The notes beneath the pieces are model-generated. The model was not told where the DNA came from. It searched no databases and worked only from the letters and a program-made list of their open reading frames with translations. From assembly GCA_963806335.1 (NCBI GenBank), contig CAWDXO010000004.1, forward strand, positions 1-64,000: a DNA stretch of 64,000 nucleotides, written 5' to 3'. This DNA is from Palsa-504 sp963806335 (lineage in GTDB: Bacteria; Actinomycetota; Actinomycetes; Streptosporangiales; Streptosporangiaceae). Shown piece after piece: positions 15,759-23,457 of the stretch (positions are counted from its first letter, which is position 1; each line of letters starts with the position of its first letter). The position numbers and the translations under genes are program-made.

Positions 15759-16304
15759 TCACGACTCCTTCGGGAGGATGCGGGCCAGCGCGGCCAGGCC
15801 ACGCGAGGCGGTGGACCGGACGGCCCCCTCGCTGAGGCGCAGCGTGGCCGAGACGTCGGCCACGCTCATGTCCAGGTAATAGCGGAGGGCGAGCACTTCG
15901 CGCTGCCTGGCGGGCAAGGCGCGGAACGCGTCGATGAGCTCGGTGCGCTGCTCGAAGGCCACCGCCACGTCGGTGTCCGGCCAGCTGGGCGGGGCGATCC
16001 GCGCCTCGTGCTTACGCGCGACCAGGCGGCGGCGCAACACCGAGCGGCAGCCGTTCAGCACGACCGATCGGGCGTAGTCCAGGGCACTCGAGGGCCGCCG
16101 CAGGTGATGCCAGCGGCGGTGCAGTTGCTCGAAGGCGTCCTGCACGACGTCTTCCGCGGTGGCCAGGTCACCGACCATCAGCACGGCCAGCCGGACCAGT
16201 TCCAGGTGATGGGCCTGGAACAGCTCGGTGACAGGCAACGCAGGCTCCGCCGGGTCAGGGCGCGGGCCCGGGCCGCGGATGACATCCGCTGAGTCGGCTT
16301 CCAC
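15759..16304 (-). CDS. SigE-family ECF RNA polymerase sigma factor
   Basis: A 181-aa ECF sigma factor with GTG start. Region 2 (about residues 25-95) shows ELFQAHHLELVRLAVLMVGD and AEDVVQDAFEQLHRRWHHL, the core-binding and -10-recognition helices. Region 4 (about 118-175) shows LPARQREVLALRYYLDMSVADVSATL followed by SEGAVRSTASRGLAAL, the -35-binding HTH. There is no C-terminal SnoaL-type extension. It is co-transcribed with the membrane propeller protein and probably controlled by it. The target promoter cannot be derived from this window. Confidence 0.92.
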   Translation of the reverse strand: MEADSADVIRGPGPRPDPAEPALPVTELFQAHHLELVRLAVLMVGDLATAEDVVQDAFEQLHRRWHHLRRPSSALDYARSVVLNGCRSVLRRRLVARKHEARIAPPSWPDTDVAVAFEQRTELIDAFRALPARQREVLALRYYLDMSVADVSATLRLSEGAVRSTASRGLAALARILPKES

Positions 16305-16359
16305 GCTTAGGAGACGCGCAGCTGGCCCGGCGCGCTGCGCCGCGGTCGCACGAATCGTG

Positions 16360-17586
16360 TCACGGGCCGTCCACCGCCGGGCGGCCGATATAGACGGCCC
16401 GGGGACGCAGCGGCCCGTCGCCGGCGTAAGCCTCCAGGGCGTGGGCGATCCAGCCGGCTGTCCGCGCGACCGCGAATATCGCTTCCCCGGCGCCGGTGAT
16501 CATGCCCGCCACGCGGGCCAGGGTCGCGATCGCGAAGTCGATGTTCGGCTCGGGCAGGGACTTCTGCCTGACCTCCGCGAGCACGGCCTCGGCCACCGCG
16601 AGCTGGCCCGATTTCGGGGCGGCGCGCCTTACCAGGTCGAGCAGCAGGATCGCGCGCGGGTCACCGCCCCGGTAGATGAAGTGACCGAACCCGGGCACCT
16701 TCTCGCCGCGCCGCAGCAATTCGCCCACCACCCGGGGCACGTCGTGCGGGCCGCGGGCGCCGGCGATCAGGGTCTCCGCGCCCAGGGACGCCCCGCCGTG
16801 CAGGGCCCCGCTCATCGCGCCCAGGCCGGTCCCGACCACGGCGTACGGGTCCGCCCGGACCGAGGCGGCGGTCCGGGCGGCCAGCGTCGAGGCCGCCAGC
16901 TCGTGGTCAGCCAGCAGCACCAGCGCGGCGGACAGCGCGCGCAGCAGGTCCGGAGCGGGGCGCCGTTCGCACAGCTTGGGCCATAGGCGTTCGGCTATCG
17001 AATCGCCCGGGGCAGGCCGGGCCGCGGGCCGGGCCGCGGGCCGTGCCACCGGCTGGGCCGGCAGGGCGTCCACCATGGCGGCGACGAGGTTCCGTCCGGC
17101 CGCGAGCACCGCGGCCGGGTCGAGCTGCAGGCGCAGCGGGTCGGTCGCGGCGGTCGCGGGCACGATCACCTGGAGCCGGTCAAGCGGCCGCGTCCCCGGC
17201 GGCAGCGCGGCCTGCGCGGCCCGGCCCGCCGCGAGCGCCGCTGGTGTCGCCAGCCAGCAGGACCGGGCGGACGGGAACTCCCCGGTCCAGAGCAGTTCGG
17301 CGACTTCCTCGAAGGCGCGGCTGACCGCGAGCCTGATGACGTCCAGGCCCCGGTACCTGAGGCGGTCCGCGGTGATCTCGGTGATGGCCGATTCGACCGT
17401 GATGTCGAGCACCCCGGCCGGCCGCCGCGGCCGCCCCCGCCGGGCCAGCCGCTCGACCTCGTCCGGGTCGAACAGGCTGCCCCGTCCCGCCGCGGCCTGG
17501 CGCCGGGACAGGACGCCACGGCTGACGTAGGCGTAGAGGGTCGCCTGCTTGACGCCAAGCCGCTGCGCGGCTTGCGCCGCCGTCAT
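16360..17586 (-). CDS. Citrate synthase-like enzyme with N-terminal HTH
   Basis: A 408-aa protein. ATG 17586 (MTAAQAAQRLGVKQATLYAYVSRG) begins with a MerR/excisionase-type HTH (about residues 1-45), unusual for a central enzyme but known in actinobacterial citrate synthase paralogues. The catalytic triad of citrate/2-methylcitrate synthase is visible: His in GALHGGASLG, His in GFGHFIYRGGDPRA and Asp in EPNIDFAIATLA. An Ala/Arg/Pro repeat linker (ARPAARPAARPAPG) interrupts the large domain. Divergent from the homocitrate synthase pseudogene; the HTH may bind the A/T-rich palindrome between them. It condenses acetyl-CoA or another acyl-CoA with oxaloacetate or another 2-oxoacid; the substrate is uncertain. 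Confidence 0.85.
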   Translation of the reverse strand: MTAAQAAQRLGVKQATLYAYVSRGVLSRRQAAAGRGSLFDPDEVERLARRGRPRRPAGVLDITVESAITEITADRLRYRGLDVIRLAVSRAFEEVAELLWTGEFPSARSCWLATPAALAAGRAAQAALPPGTRPLDRLQVIVPATAATDPLRLQLDPAAVLAAGRNLVAAMVDALPAQPVARPAARPAARPAPGDSIAERLWPKLCERRPAPDLLRALSAALVLLADHELAASTLAARTAASVRADPYAVVGTGLGAMSGALHGGASLGAETLIAGARGPHDVPRVVGELLRRGEKVPGFGHFIYRGGDPRAILLLDLVRRAAPKSGQLAVAEAVLAEVRQKSLPEPNIDFAIATLARVAGMITGAGEAIFAVARTAGWIAHALEAYAGDGPLRPRAVYIGRPAVDGP

Positions 17587-17649
17587 CGCGTAGGCCACGC
17601 CGCTCCATCCTGGTGGTCCGGATCGAGGCACCAGTGCCCGTTCGGAATA

Positions 17650-17665
17650 ATTGATTTTAATCAAT
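17650..17665. promoter_or_regulatory. A/T-rich perfect inverted repeat in divergent promoter
   Basis: ATTGATT-TT-AATCAAT at 17650-17665 is a perfect 7-bp inverted repeat with 2-bp spacer, set in the most A/T-rich stretch of the area. A partial copy (TAATCGATCA) follows at 17674. It lies 63 bp upstream of the citrate synthase ATG and 37 bp upstream of the homocitrate synthase start, the right place for an operator. The HTH of the citrate synthase-like protein is an obvious candidate ligand; this is inference. Confidence 0.5.
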
Positions 17666-17701
17666 ATTGACGGTAATCGATCATCTCGTCAATGTGGGCA
17701 T

Positions 17702-18447
17702 ATGCCATCGATTCATTTTCTCGACGTGACCAACCGGGACGGAGTACAGACCGCGCGGACGGGGCTGTCGAAGTTCGGCAAGGTGATGGTCAACTTCTAC
17801 CTGGGCCGGCGCACTGCCACAACGACCTGGGCATGGCCGTCGCGAACTCGGTGTCGGGCGCGCTCGGCGATCTCGACGCCGGGCAGGACGCGTGGGTGAA
17901 CACCTGCGTGAACGGCATCGGCGAGCGGGCAGGCAACGCGGACCTGCTGTCCTGCATCCTGGCGTTCCGGCACGGGTTGGGGGTCGCGGACGCGGTGACG
18001 ATCGGCGACCCGGTCGATGAGTCCTGGGCCCGGCGGTTCGGGCTGTGGGCCGCGTACGCGTTCGGGCAGCCGCTGCCGCCCGCCTGGCCCGGGGTCGGGC
18101 GCAACGCGTTCGCGCACGAGTCGGGCATCCACGCCGACGGGGCCCTGAAGGACCGCGGCAACTACGAGCTGTACGACGACTCGACCCTCGGGCCGTTTCC
18201 GTCCGACTGGTACGCCCGCGAGGGCCGGGTCGTGCTGACCGGCGAGTACGGCGGCAAGGCCGGGTTCCGGCACGTCCTTTCCGGGCTCGGGGTGGAGCTC
18301 GAGCCGGGCACGGAGGACCTGGTGTTCTCGCTGGTACAGCTGTGCGCGTCCGCGACCGGCAAGCCGCTGACCGACGACGAGCTCCGGCTGATCGCCGGGT
18401 ACCCGCGTCAGCTGGCGCTGCTGTTCCCCGGGCTGCTCGGGGACTGA
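17702..18447 (+). pseudogene. Homocitrate synthase-like gene with large internal deletion and frameshift
   Basis: The N-terminus (MPSIHFLDVTNRDGVQTARTG, first strand with the active-site NRDGVQ) runs to VNFYLG at about 17806. There it joins, out of frame, to AHCHNDLGMAVANSVSGALG, the metal-binding HxH segment near the end of the TIM barrel. Intact homocitrate/isopropylmalate synthase relatives carry about 150 residues between these blocks, so most of the barrel is gone. The distal part (NAFAHESGIHADGAL onward) is well preserved and open to the TGA at 18445. Recent loss is likely because the remaining sequence is undecayed. An assembly collapse is the main alternative. Confidence 0.85.
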
Positions 18448-18464
18448 CGGCGGCGGCCGGCTGG

Positions 18465-19148
18465 TCAGCCCTGCGACGGCTCGGCGTCACCGTATGCGTC
18501 GTGCCACTTCCACCAGCCGTACGGCGGGGTCTGAGGATAGCCCTCGGGCGAGTCCTCCCACTCCTCCTGCCGCCCGAGCGCGGTCAGGTCGAGGTAACTC
18601 CAGGTACCGCCCATCGGCTCATCGCCGCGGTTGTTGACGAAATAGGTGCGGAACACGCGGTCGCCATCGCGGATGAACGCGTTCGTGCCGTGCCACTCGT
18701 CGACACCGAAGTCGGCGTCGAACTCGTCGGTCATGCTGTACCAGGGCATCGTCCAGCCCATCCGGGCCTTCACCCGCTCGATGTCCGGCTGCGGCGCGCG
18801 CGAGACGAAGACGAGGGTGGTGTCACGGGCGTTCAGGTGAGCGACGTGGGCGACCTGATCGGCCACCAGGGAACAGCCGGGGCACGCGTGGTCAGGCCAG
18901 CCGAACACGCCGGGCTCGAAGAAGGCGCGGTAGACGATCAGCTGACGACGACCCGCGAACGCCTCAAGCAGGCTCGCCTTCCCCCCGGGTCCGTCGAACT
19001 GATACTCCTTCTCCACCGCCAGCCACGGCATCCGCCGGCGGTCCGCGGCCAGCGCATCACGGGCACGGGTCAGCTCCTTCTCCTTCACGAGCAGCTGCTG
19101 GCGGGCGGCCTCCCACTCTCGGGGCGAAACGACCGGGGGTGTCTTCAT
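18465..19148 (-). CDS. DUF899 thioredoxin-like protein
   Basis: A 227-aa member of the DUF899 family, a thioredoxin-fold group of unknown reaction. Diagnostic blocks are EKEYQFDGPGGKASLLEAFAG, IVYRAFFEPGVFGWPDHACPGCSLVAD (with a CPGC pair near residue 90) and YYF/YSMTDEFDADFGVDEWHG-type strands. ATG 19148 is preferred to a GTG 12 nt upstream because GAAAGG lies at a suitable distance. It is the third gene of the SRPBCC-ArsR-DUF899 operon and overlaps the end of the ArsR frame by about 90 bp. Confidence 0.85.
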   Translation of the reverse strand: MKTPPVVSPREWEAARQQLLVKEKELTRARDALAADRRRMPWLAVEKEYQFDGPGGKASLLEAFAGRRQLIVYRAFFEPGVFGWPDHACPGCSLVADQVAHVAHLNARDTTLVFVSRAPQPDIERVKARMGWTMPWYSMTDEFDADFGVDEWHGTNAFIRDGDRVFRTYFVNNRGDEPMGGTWSYLDLTALGRQEEWEDSPEGYPQTPPYGWWKWHDAYGDAEPSQG

Positions 19149-19503
19149 GGTGAGGTGCACCTTTCAGTTGGGGGTGTGAGCTGAGGTGATCTTGCAGCGC
19201 GTCGAGCGGGCCGTCCCAGTCGCGGGCCAGCGCGGCCAGGAACTGCTGCGCCACTTGCATCGGAGCGGAGCGGAGCCGGTATCGCACCCGGCGCCGCTCC
19301 CCCGGTTCGGCAGACACCAGGCCCGCCTCGGCGAGCAGGGCCAGGTGCTTGGCGATCGCCTGCCGCGTAATCGGCAGGCGGCCGGCCAGGTCCGTGGCCG
19401 TGGCGGGACCTTCCGACGCCAGTGCGGCCAGGATGGCGCGCCGAGTGGGGTCGGCCAGTGCGACGAAGACCTGTTCGGCGGTCGCCTCAAGGTCAGGCGG
19501 CAT
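19057..19503 (-). CDS. ArsR-family transcriptional regulator
   Basis: A 148-aa winged-helix protein. ATG 19503 (MPPDLEATAEQVFVALADPTRR) overlaps the SRPBCC stop by 11 nt. The HTH core is ATDLAGRLPITRQAIAKHLALLAEAGLV, typical of the ArsR subgroup paired with AHSA1 proteins. No cysteine metal site is present, so it is unlikely to sense arsenic. About 30 residues at the C-terminus read into the start of the DUF899 gene in another frame, longer than family norm. It probably represses its own operon through the 41-bp palindrome upstream. Confidence 0.85.
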   Translation of the reverse strand: MPPDLEATAEQVFVALADPTRRAILAALASEGPATATDLAGRLPITRQAIAKHLALLAEAGLVSAEPGERRRVRYRLRSAPMQVAQQFLAALARDWDGPLDALQDHLSSHPQLKGAPHHEDTPGRFAPRVGGRPPAAAREGEGADPCP

Positions 19504-19924
19504 TGAGGTAGTCGACCAGTTCGCCCAGTTCACTGGCCCAGCCCTGGGTGTTGCCGCCGTACGCCTTCCGGTAGGCGTCTTCCGGCAACTGAGCGAAGCC
19601 GGTCTCGACCACGGTCAGCCGGGTGCCCGCACCGGCCGGCTCGAGCGTGAACTCGACATAGGTGCGGCGCGGATCGTCGTCGGGCAGACCGTAGATGTGC
19701 CAGGTGAAGCCGAACACCGTCGGCTCCTCTACCCGTTCGACCCGCATGTCGGCGATGTGGCCGCCGGACCACGTCATCTGGGCCGATCCGCCCGGGCGCA
19801 GGTCGATCGTCGCCTGGTTGCCGAACCAGCTGCCCAGACCCTCGGCCGTGGTGAGCGCGGCCCACACCCTGGCCGGCGGGTGGGCGATCTCGACGACCCG
19901 CTCGATACGATCGGGAAATGCCAT
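19493..19924 (-). CDS. SRPBCC / AHSA1-like protein
   Basis: A 143-aa START-like fold protein (MAFPDRIERVVEIAHPPARVWAAL opening; GLGSWFGNQATIDLRPGG; ADMRVERVEEPTVFGFTW). ATG 19924 has GGAGG five bases upstream, better than a TTG 12 nt earlier. AHSA1-like single-domain proteins bind hydrophobic ligands; their reactions are mostly unknown. As first gene after the palindromic operator it is probably co-regulated by the ArsR protein encoded directly behind it. Confidence 0.88.
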   Translation of the reverse strand: MAFPDRIERVVEIAHPPARVWAALTTAEGLGSWFGNQATIDLRPGGSAQMTWSGGHIADMRVERVEEPTVFGFTWHIYGLPDDDPRRTYVEFTLEPAGAGTRLTVVETGFAQLPEDAYRKAYGGNTQGWASELGELVDYLNAA

Positions 19925-19942
19925 GGCAGCCTCCAATATGTA

Positions 19943-19983
19943 GCAACTAACTGGTTGCCATAATATGGCAACCAGTTAGTTGC
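19943..19983. promoter_or_regulatory. Perfect 41-bp palindrome, likely ArsR operator
   Basis: Two 20-bp arms (GCAACTAACTGGTTGCCATA and its exact complement) flank one central A. Each arm itself contains CAAC-N6-GTTG, so the site could hold two dimers. It lies 19 bp upstream of the SRPBCC ATG and overlaps the expected promoter core. The position in front of an ArsR-containing operon supports autorepression. Confidence 0.8.
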
Positions 19984-20013
19984 GTCAAACGTGCGTGATG
20001 ATCTCGCCAAGCG

Positions 20014-20271
20014 GTGGTCGACAGGGAGAATCCGACAGAAGGAAAAAAGAAGTTCGACACCGGGATAAATGACATCCCTCGGGTAGACGCCGCCAACTAC
20101 GCCGCCCGAAGGGCGGCGGCGAGGGCCGGGAGTCGCCGAGCGTGCGGGCGAGTGCCGACCGAGCAGGCCAGGCAAGGCGCCAGGGCGGTCTTCGTGACCC
20201 TGCAGGAGGCCGTAAGCGGCGGCGAGTTCACGGACGTCATATCCCAACTGCCCAGCGAATTGCCGAGCTAA
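20014..20271 (+). CDS. Short DUF2267-like fragment
   Basis: An 85-codon frame with GTG start. Only the C-terminal third (ARAVFVTLQEAVSGGEFTDVISQLPSEL) resembles DUF2267, whose members are about 130 residues and carry this motif near the middle. Both ends of the domain are missing and no ribosome binding site is visible, so this may be a remnant. A small hairpin (GCCGCCC-GAA-GGGCGGC, 20101-20117) lies inside. It is followed by the SRPBCC gene after 60 bp. Confidence 0.4.
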   Translation: MVDRENPTEGKKKFDTGINDIPRVDAANYAARRAAARAGSRRACGRVPTEQARQGARAVFVTLQEAVSGGEFTDVISQLPSELPS

Positions 20272-20331
20272 CCGGCCATAGCCCGGCAGCCCGCGGCGAC
20301 GCAGGCCACCACACAGGAACGGAGGACAGCA

Positions 20332-21255
20332 GTGGGTAACGCAAGACAACAGAGGGACGGCCTCGCGTGGGGACTCGGCTGGGTGAGCCTGGCCCTCGGG
20401 GTACCGACGGCTCTGGCGCCCGGCGGGTTCGCTCGGGCGATCGGCGTCGGCGACGCTGCGCGCCATCGCGGCGCGACGGTCTTCGTCGGCGTCAGGGAGC
20501 TGGCCGCGGCCGGGGGGCTGCTGAGCACGGCTGCTCCGGGCGGTCGTGGGCTGCGGTTCGGCAGGGACGCGATGGAGCTCGGCATGCTGGGCCGGGCGCT
20601 GATGAACCGCGACGGACGGGAGCGGAATCGCACCTTCGCCGCGCTGGCCGCGGTGGCCGGGATCACCGTGGTCGACCTGTACGCCGCCATCACCCGGTCA
20701 CGGACGACGACGAATGAGACCGAACTCACCGCGGCGACGACGGTAGCCAGGTCACCGCAGGAGACCTACGACCTGTGGCGCCGGCTGGACAACCTGCCCG
20801 ACTTCATGGCTCATCTGGACGAAGTCCGCAGCACGGGTCCGCGCAGCAGCCACTGGCGGGCGACCGCGCCGTTCGGCCGGACCGTCGAGTGGGACGCGGA
20901 GATCACCTCCGACGTGCCCGGCGAGCGGCTGGCGTGGCGGTCGCTGGACGGTGCGGACATCCAGAACGAGGGCGAGGTTCGGTTCCTGCCCGCTCCGGGC
21001 GACCAGGGGACCGAGGTGCACGTGAAACTGCGTTTCACCACGCCGGGCGGCAAACTGGGCGAGACGGTGGCCCGGTACTTCGGTGAGCATCCCGGACAGC
21101 AGCTCGACGACGACCTGCGCCGCTTCAAGCAAGTGGCGGAGACCGGTGAGGTGGTCCGGTCCGAGGGGGCACCGGGCGGTAAGTGGGCCCGGCGGGAATT
21201 CCCGCAGCACCCGGCCCGGCCGCTGGCCGACAACGAGAAGGCGATGGTGAGCTAA
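20332..21255 (+). CDS. SRPBCC (cyclase/dehydrase-like) protein with N-terminal membrane region
   Basis: A 307-aa protein starting at GTG 20332, with GGAGG about 8 nt upstream. Residues 1-125 carry hydrophobic segments (LAWGLGWVSLALGVPTALAPGG and FAALAAVAGITVVDLYAAI). Residues about 130-285 are an SRPBCC domain of the polyketide cyclase/dehydrase type (VARSPQETYDLWRRLDNLPDFM; GERLAWRSLDGADIQNEGEV; VHVKLRFTTPGG). Its stop overlaps the ATG of the dehydrogenase by one base (TAATG). It may deliver or sense a hydrophobic ligand at the membrane. Confidence 0.82.
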   Translation: MGNARQQRDGLAWGLGWVSLALGVPTALAPGGFARAIGVGDAARHRGATVFVGVRELAAAGGLLSTAAPGGRGLRFGRDAMELGMLGRALMNRDGRERNRTFAALAAVAGITVVDLYAAITRSRTTTNETELTAATTVARSPQETYDLWRRLDNLPDFMAHLDEVRSTGPRSSHWRATAPFGRTVEWDAEITSDVPGERLAWRSLDGADIQNEGEVRFLPAPGDQGTEVHVKLRFTTPGGKLGETVARYFGEHPGQQLDDDLRRFKQVAETGEVVRSEGAPGGKWARREFPQHPARPLADNEKAMVS

Positions 21256-22422
21256 TGAAGGCCAACTGCTGGATCGGGCGGAACACCGTCAGGGTCGAGA
21301 ATGTCCCTGACCCGGCCATCCTTAACCGCCGCGACGCGATCGTGAAGATCACGAGCACCGCGATCTGCGGCTCCGACCTGCACCTGCTCGACGGCTACGT
21401 GCCGACGATGCAGAAGGGCGACATCATGGGCCATGAGTTCATGGGCGAGGTCATCGAGGTGGGCCCGGGGGTCGACCGGGAGAAGCTCGCCGTCGGGGAC
21501 CGGGTGGTGGTCCCGTTCCCGATCGCCTGCGGGGCGTGCGCCGCCTGCCGGGCCGAACTGTACTCGGTCTGCGAGAACACCTACGAACCGGGCCTGGCCG
21601 AGAAGTGTTCGGCAGACGGTCGCTTCGTCGCGCTGACCTACATCGACCGCGGGTTTCGCCGGCGGCCAGGCCGAGTACGCCCGGGTGCCCTTCGCCGACG
21701 TCGGCCCGCTGAAGGTCGACGACGACCTGACCGACGAGCAGGTGCTGTTCCTCTCCGACATCCTGCCCACCGGGTACATGGGCGCGGAAATGTGCGACAT
21801 CGCGCCCGGTGACGTCGTCGCGGTCTGGGGGGCGGGGCCGGTCGGGCAGTTCGCCATGGACAGCGCGCGGGTCCTCGGAGCGGCGAAGGTCATCGGCATC
21901 GACAAAGAGCCGTACCGGCTCGAGATGGCCGAGCGGGCTGGTCATACCACGATCAACTTCGAGGACGCCGACGTCCGGTCGGCGCTGCTGGAGCTGACCG
22001 GGGGCCGCGGACCGGACAAGTGCATCGACGCGGTCGGGATGGAGTCCACCCACGGCAGCGTGCCCATCTACGCCTACGACCGGGCCAAGCAGGCGACCCG
22101 GATGGAAACCGACCGCCCGTTTGCGCTCCGCCAGGCCATCACGAGCTGCCGCAACGGCGGGGTCGTCTCGGTCATCGGCGTCTACGGCGGGTTCGTGGAC
22201 AAGTTCCCGGCCGGGTCCTGGATGAACCGGTCGATCACCTTGCGCACCGGCCAGTGTCACGTACAGCGGTACATGAAGCCGCTGCTCGAGCGCATCCGGC
22301 GGGGCGAACTCGACCCGACGCGGATCATCACCCACCGCCTGCCGCTGGCGCAGGCACCGCACGGCTACGACATCTTCAAGCACAAGCGGGACGGCTGCGA
22401 GAAGGTCGTGCTCAAGCCCTGA
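21255..22422 (+). pseudogene. Zinc alcohol dehydrogenase (glutathione-independent formaldehyde dehydrogenase-like), frameshifted
   Basis: The N-terminal half is a good MDR zinc dehydrogenase: AICGSDLHLLDGY (catalytic zinc Cys), MGHEFMGEV, and ACGACAACRAELYSVCENT (structural zinc cysteines). Near 21640-21665 the frame changes: FVALTYIDRGF continues in the next frame as GFAGGQAEYARVPFADVGPL. The second half has the nucleotide fold VVAVWGAGPVGQFA and an intact C-terminus to the TGA at 22420. The sequence just before the shift is also poorly conserved, so more than one base may have changed. Total length (about 389 codons) equals the intact family. It is either a recent pseudogene or a sequence error. 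Confidence 0.85.
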
Positions 22423-22423
22423 T

Positions 22424-22468
22424 GCAGCCCGGCCCCGGCGAGGCCATGGGAGGCCTCGCCGGGGCTGC
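22424..22468 (+). terminator. Strong hairpin terminator after the dehydrogenase gene
   Basis: CCCCGGCGAGGCC (22433-22445) pairs perfectly with GGCCTCGCCGGGG (22452-22464) across a 6-nt loop, extended by GCAGC/GCTGC on the outside. It begins 2 nt after the stop codon and lies between convergent genes. There is no U-tract, as is common for actinomycete terminators. Confidence 0.75.
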
Positions 22469-22571
22469 GGTCAGGGTGGGCCTGGGGCAGGCAGGGGGGC
22501 CCGTTCGGGATATAAGATTCTGATCTTTGTGAAGGAGGAAGGGCGGCGGCTGCTCGAGGCACGAAGGGCGG

Positions 22572-23075
22572 TTAGGTGGGCGAGCCGGCCGCGGCGCCGG
22601 TGGCCTGGTCCTGGCCCCAGCGCGCGATCTCGGCGTCCAGGTCGAGCGGGAGGATCATGTCGCCGTCGGCCGTCTCGGCGGCCCAGTCCTGCGCAGGCAC
22701 CCGCCACATGACCTCGAACTCGATGCCGTTAGGGTCCTTCGCGTAGAGCGACTTGGACACGCGGTGATCGCTCTGCCCCACCAGCGCTCCGGCCTGCTCC
22801 AGTCTGGCGCGCGCCTCGGCCAGGTCGGCGAGCGTGCCGACCTCCCAGGCCAGGTGGTAGAGCCCGGGGTTCTGCGGACGGTCGGGGGCATGACCTATCC
22901 CGATTTCGAACAGGCCGAGGTCATGGTCGTTGGCCGAATCCGGGGCGCGCAGGAAGGCCGCGCGGCCGGGGATCTCCAGCCGGACCTCGAAGCCGAGCGT
23001 CTTGGTGTAGAAGTCCACGGTCCGCTCGAGACCGTGCACGTAGAGAACGGCATGATTGAGGCGGCGGACGGCCAT
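22572..23075 (-). CDS. VOC (glyoxalase/dioxygenase-fold) protein
   Basis: A 167-aa vicinal-oxygen-chelate protein. The opening VRRLNHAVLYVHGLERTVDFYTKTLGF and the second module (YHLAWEVGTLADLAEARARLEQAG, with YAKDPNGIEFEVMWRVP) place the usual metal ligands His near residue 8, His near residue 74 and Glu near residue 119. It resembles the catechol-2,3-dioxygenase-like branch of the fold. The small membrane-protein gene lies downstream of its start on the same strand with a 19-bp gap between frames. Confidence 0.85.
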   Translation of the reverse strand: MAVRRLNHAVLYVHGLERTVDFYTKTLGFEVRLEIPGRAAFLRAPDSANDHDLGLFEIGIGHAPDRPQNPGLYHLAWEVGTLADLAEARARLEQAGALVGQSDHRVSKSLYAKDPNGIEFEVMWRVPAQDWAAETADGDMILPLDLDAEIARWGQDQATGAAAGSPT

Positions 23076-23094
23076 CGGCGGCTTCCTCCCCAGC

Positions 23095-23283
23095 TCAGCG
23101 AATCTGGCGGCGGCGGACTTCCTTGAGCCGCCGGCGCTGCGACGGGTCGAGCATCAGGTAGGCACCGGCCGGGACGGCGATCGCGAGCACGATCAGCGCG
23201 AGCCCTATCTCCCACGGAAGGACGAAAAGCAAGATAAAGCCGATGATGATCCCGGCGATGCCCCACTTCATGTGCGGTGTCAT
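23095..23283 (-). CDS. Small two-helix membrane protein
   Basis: A 62-aa protein (MTPHMKWGIAGIIIGFILLF opening). Two hydrophobic segments, about residues 7-22 and 24-43, are followed by a basic tail (DPSQRRRLKEVRRRQIR). It lies directly upstream of the VOC gene on the same strand, 19 bp apart. No family name is certain. Composition and position support a real gene. Confidence 0.7.
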   Translation of the reverse strand: MTPHMKWGIAGIIIGFILLFVLPWEIGLALIVLAIAVPAGAYLMLDPSQRRRLKEVRRRQIR

Positions 23284-23457
23284 GCTGACTCCCGTTCGTC
23301 GATCCCGGGCCGGGGACCCCCAGGCCGACCCAGCTTCCTTTAGCTTATAGTGCCTCAGCACCTCCGGTGGATCGTGGCCGACAGCCGATCTCGGGAGCGG
23401 AGTACGCTGCGGCATAAGTGATCGTGACCCGTGATCGTGACACCCGGGGAGGACGCA

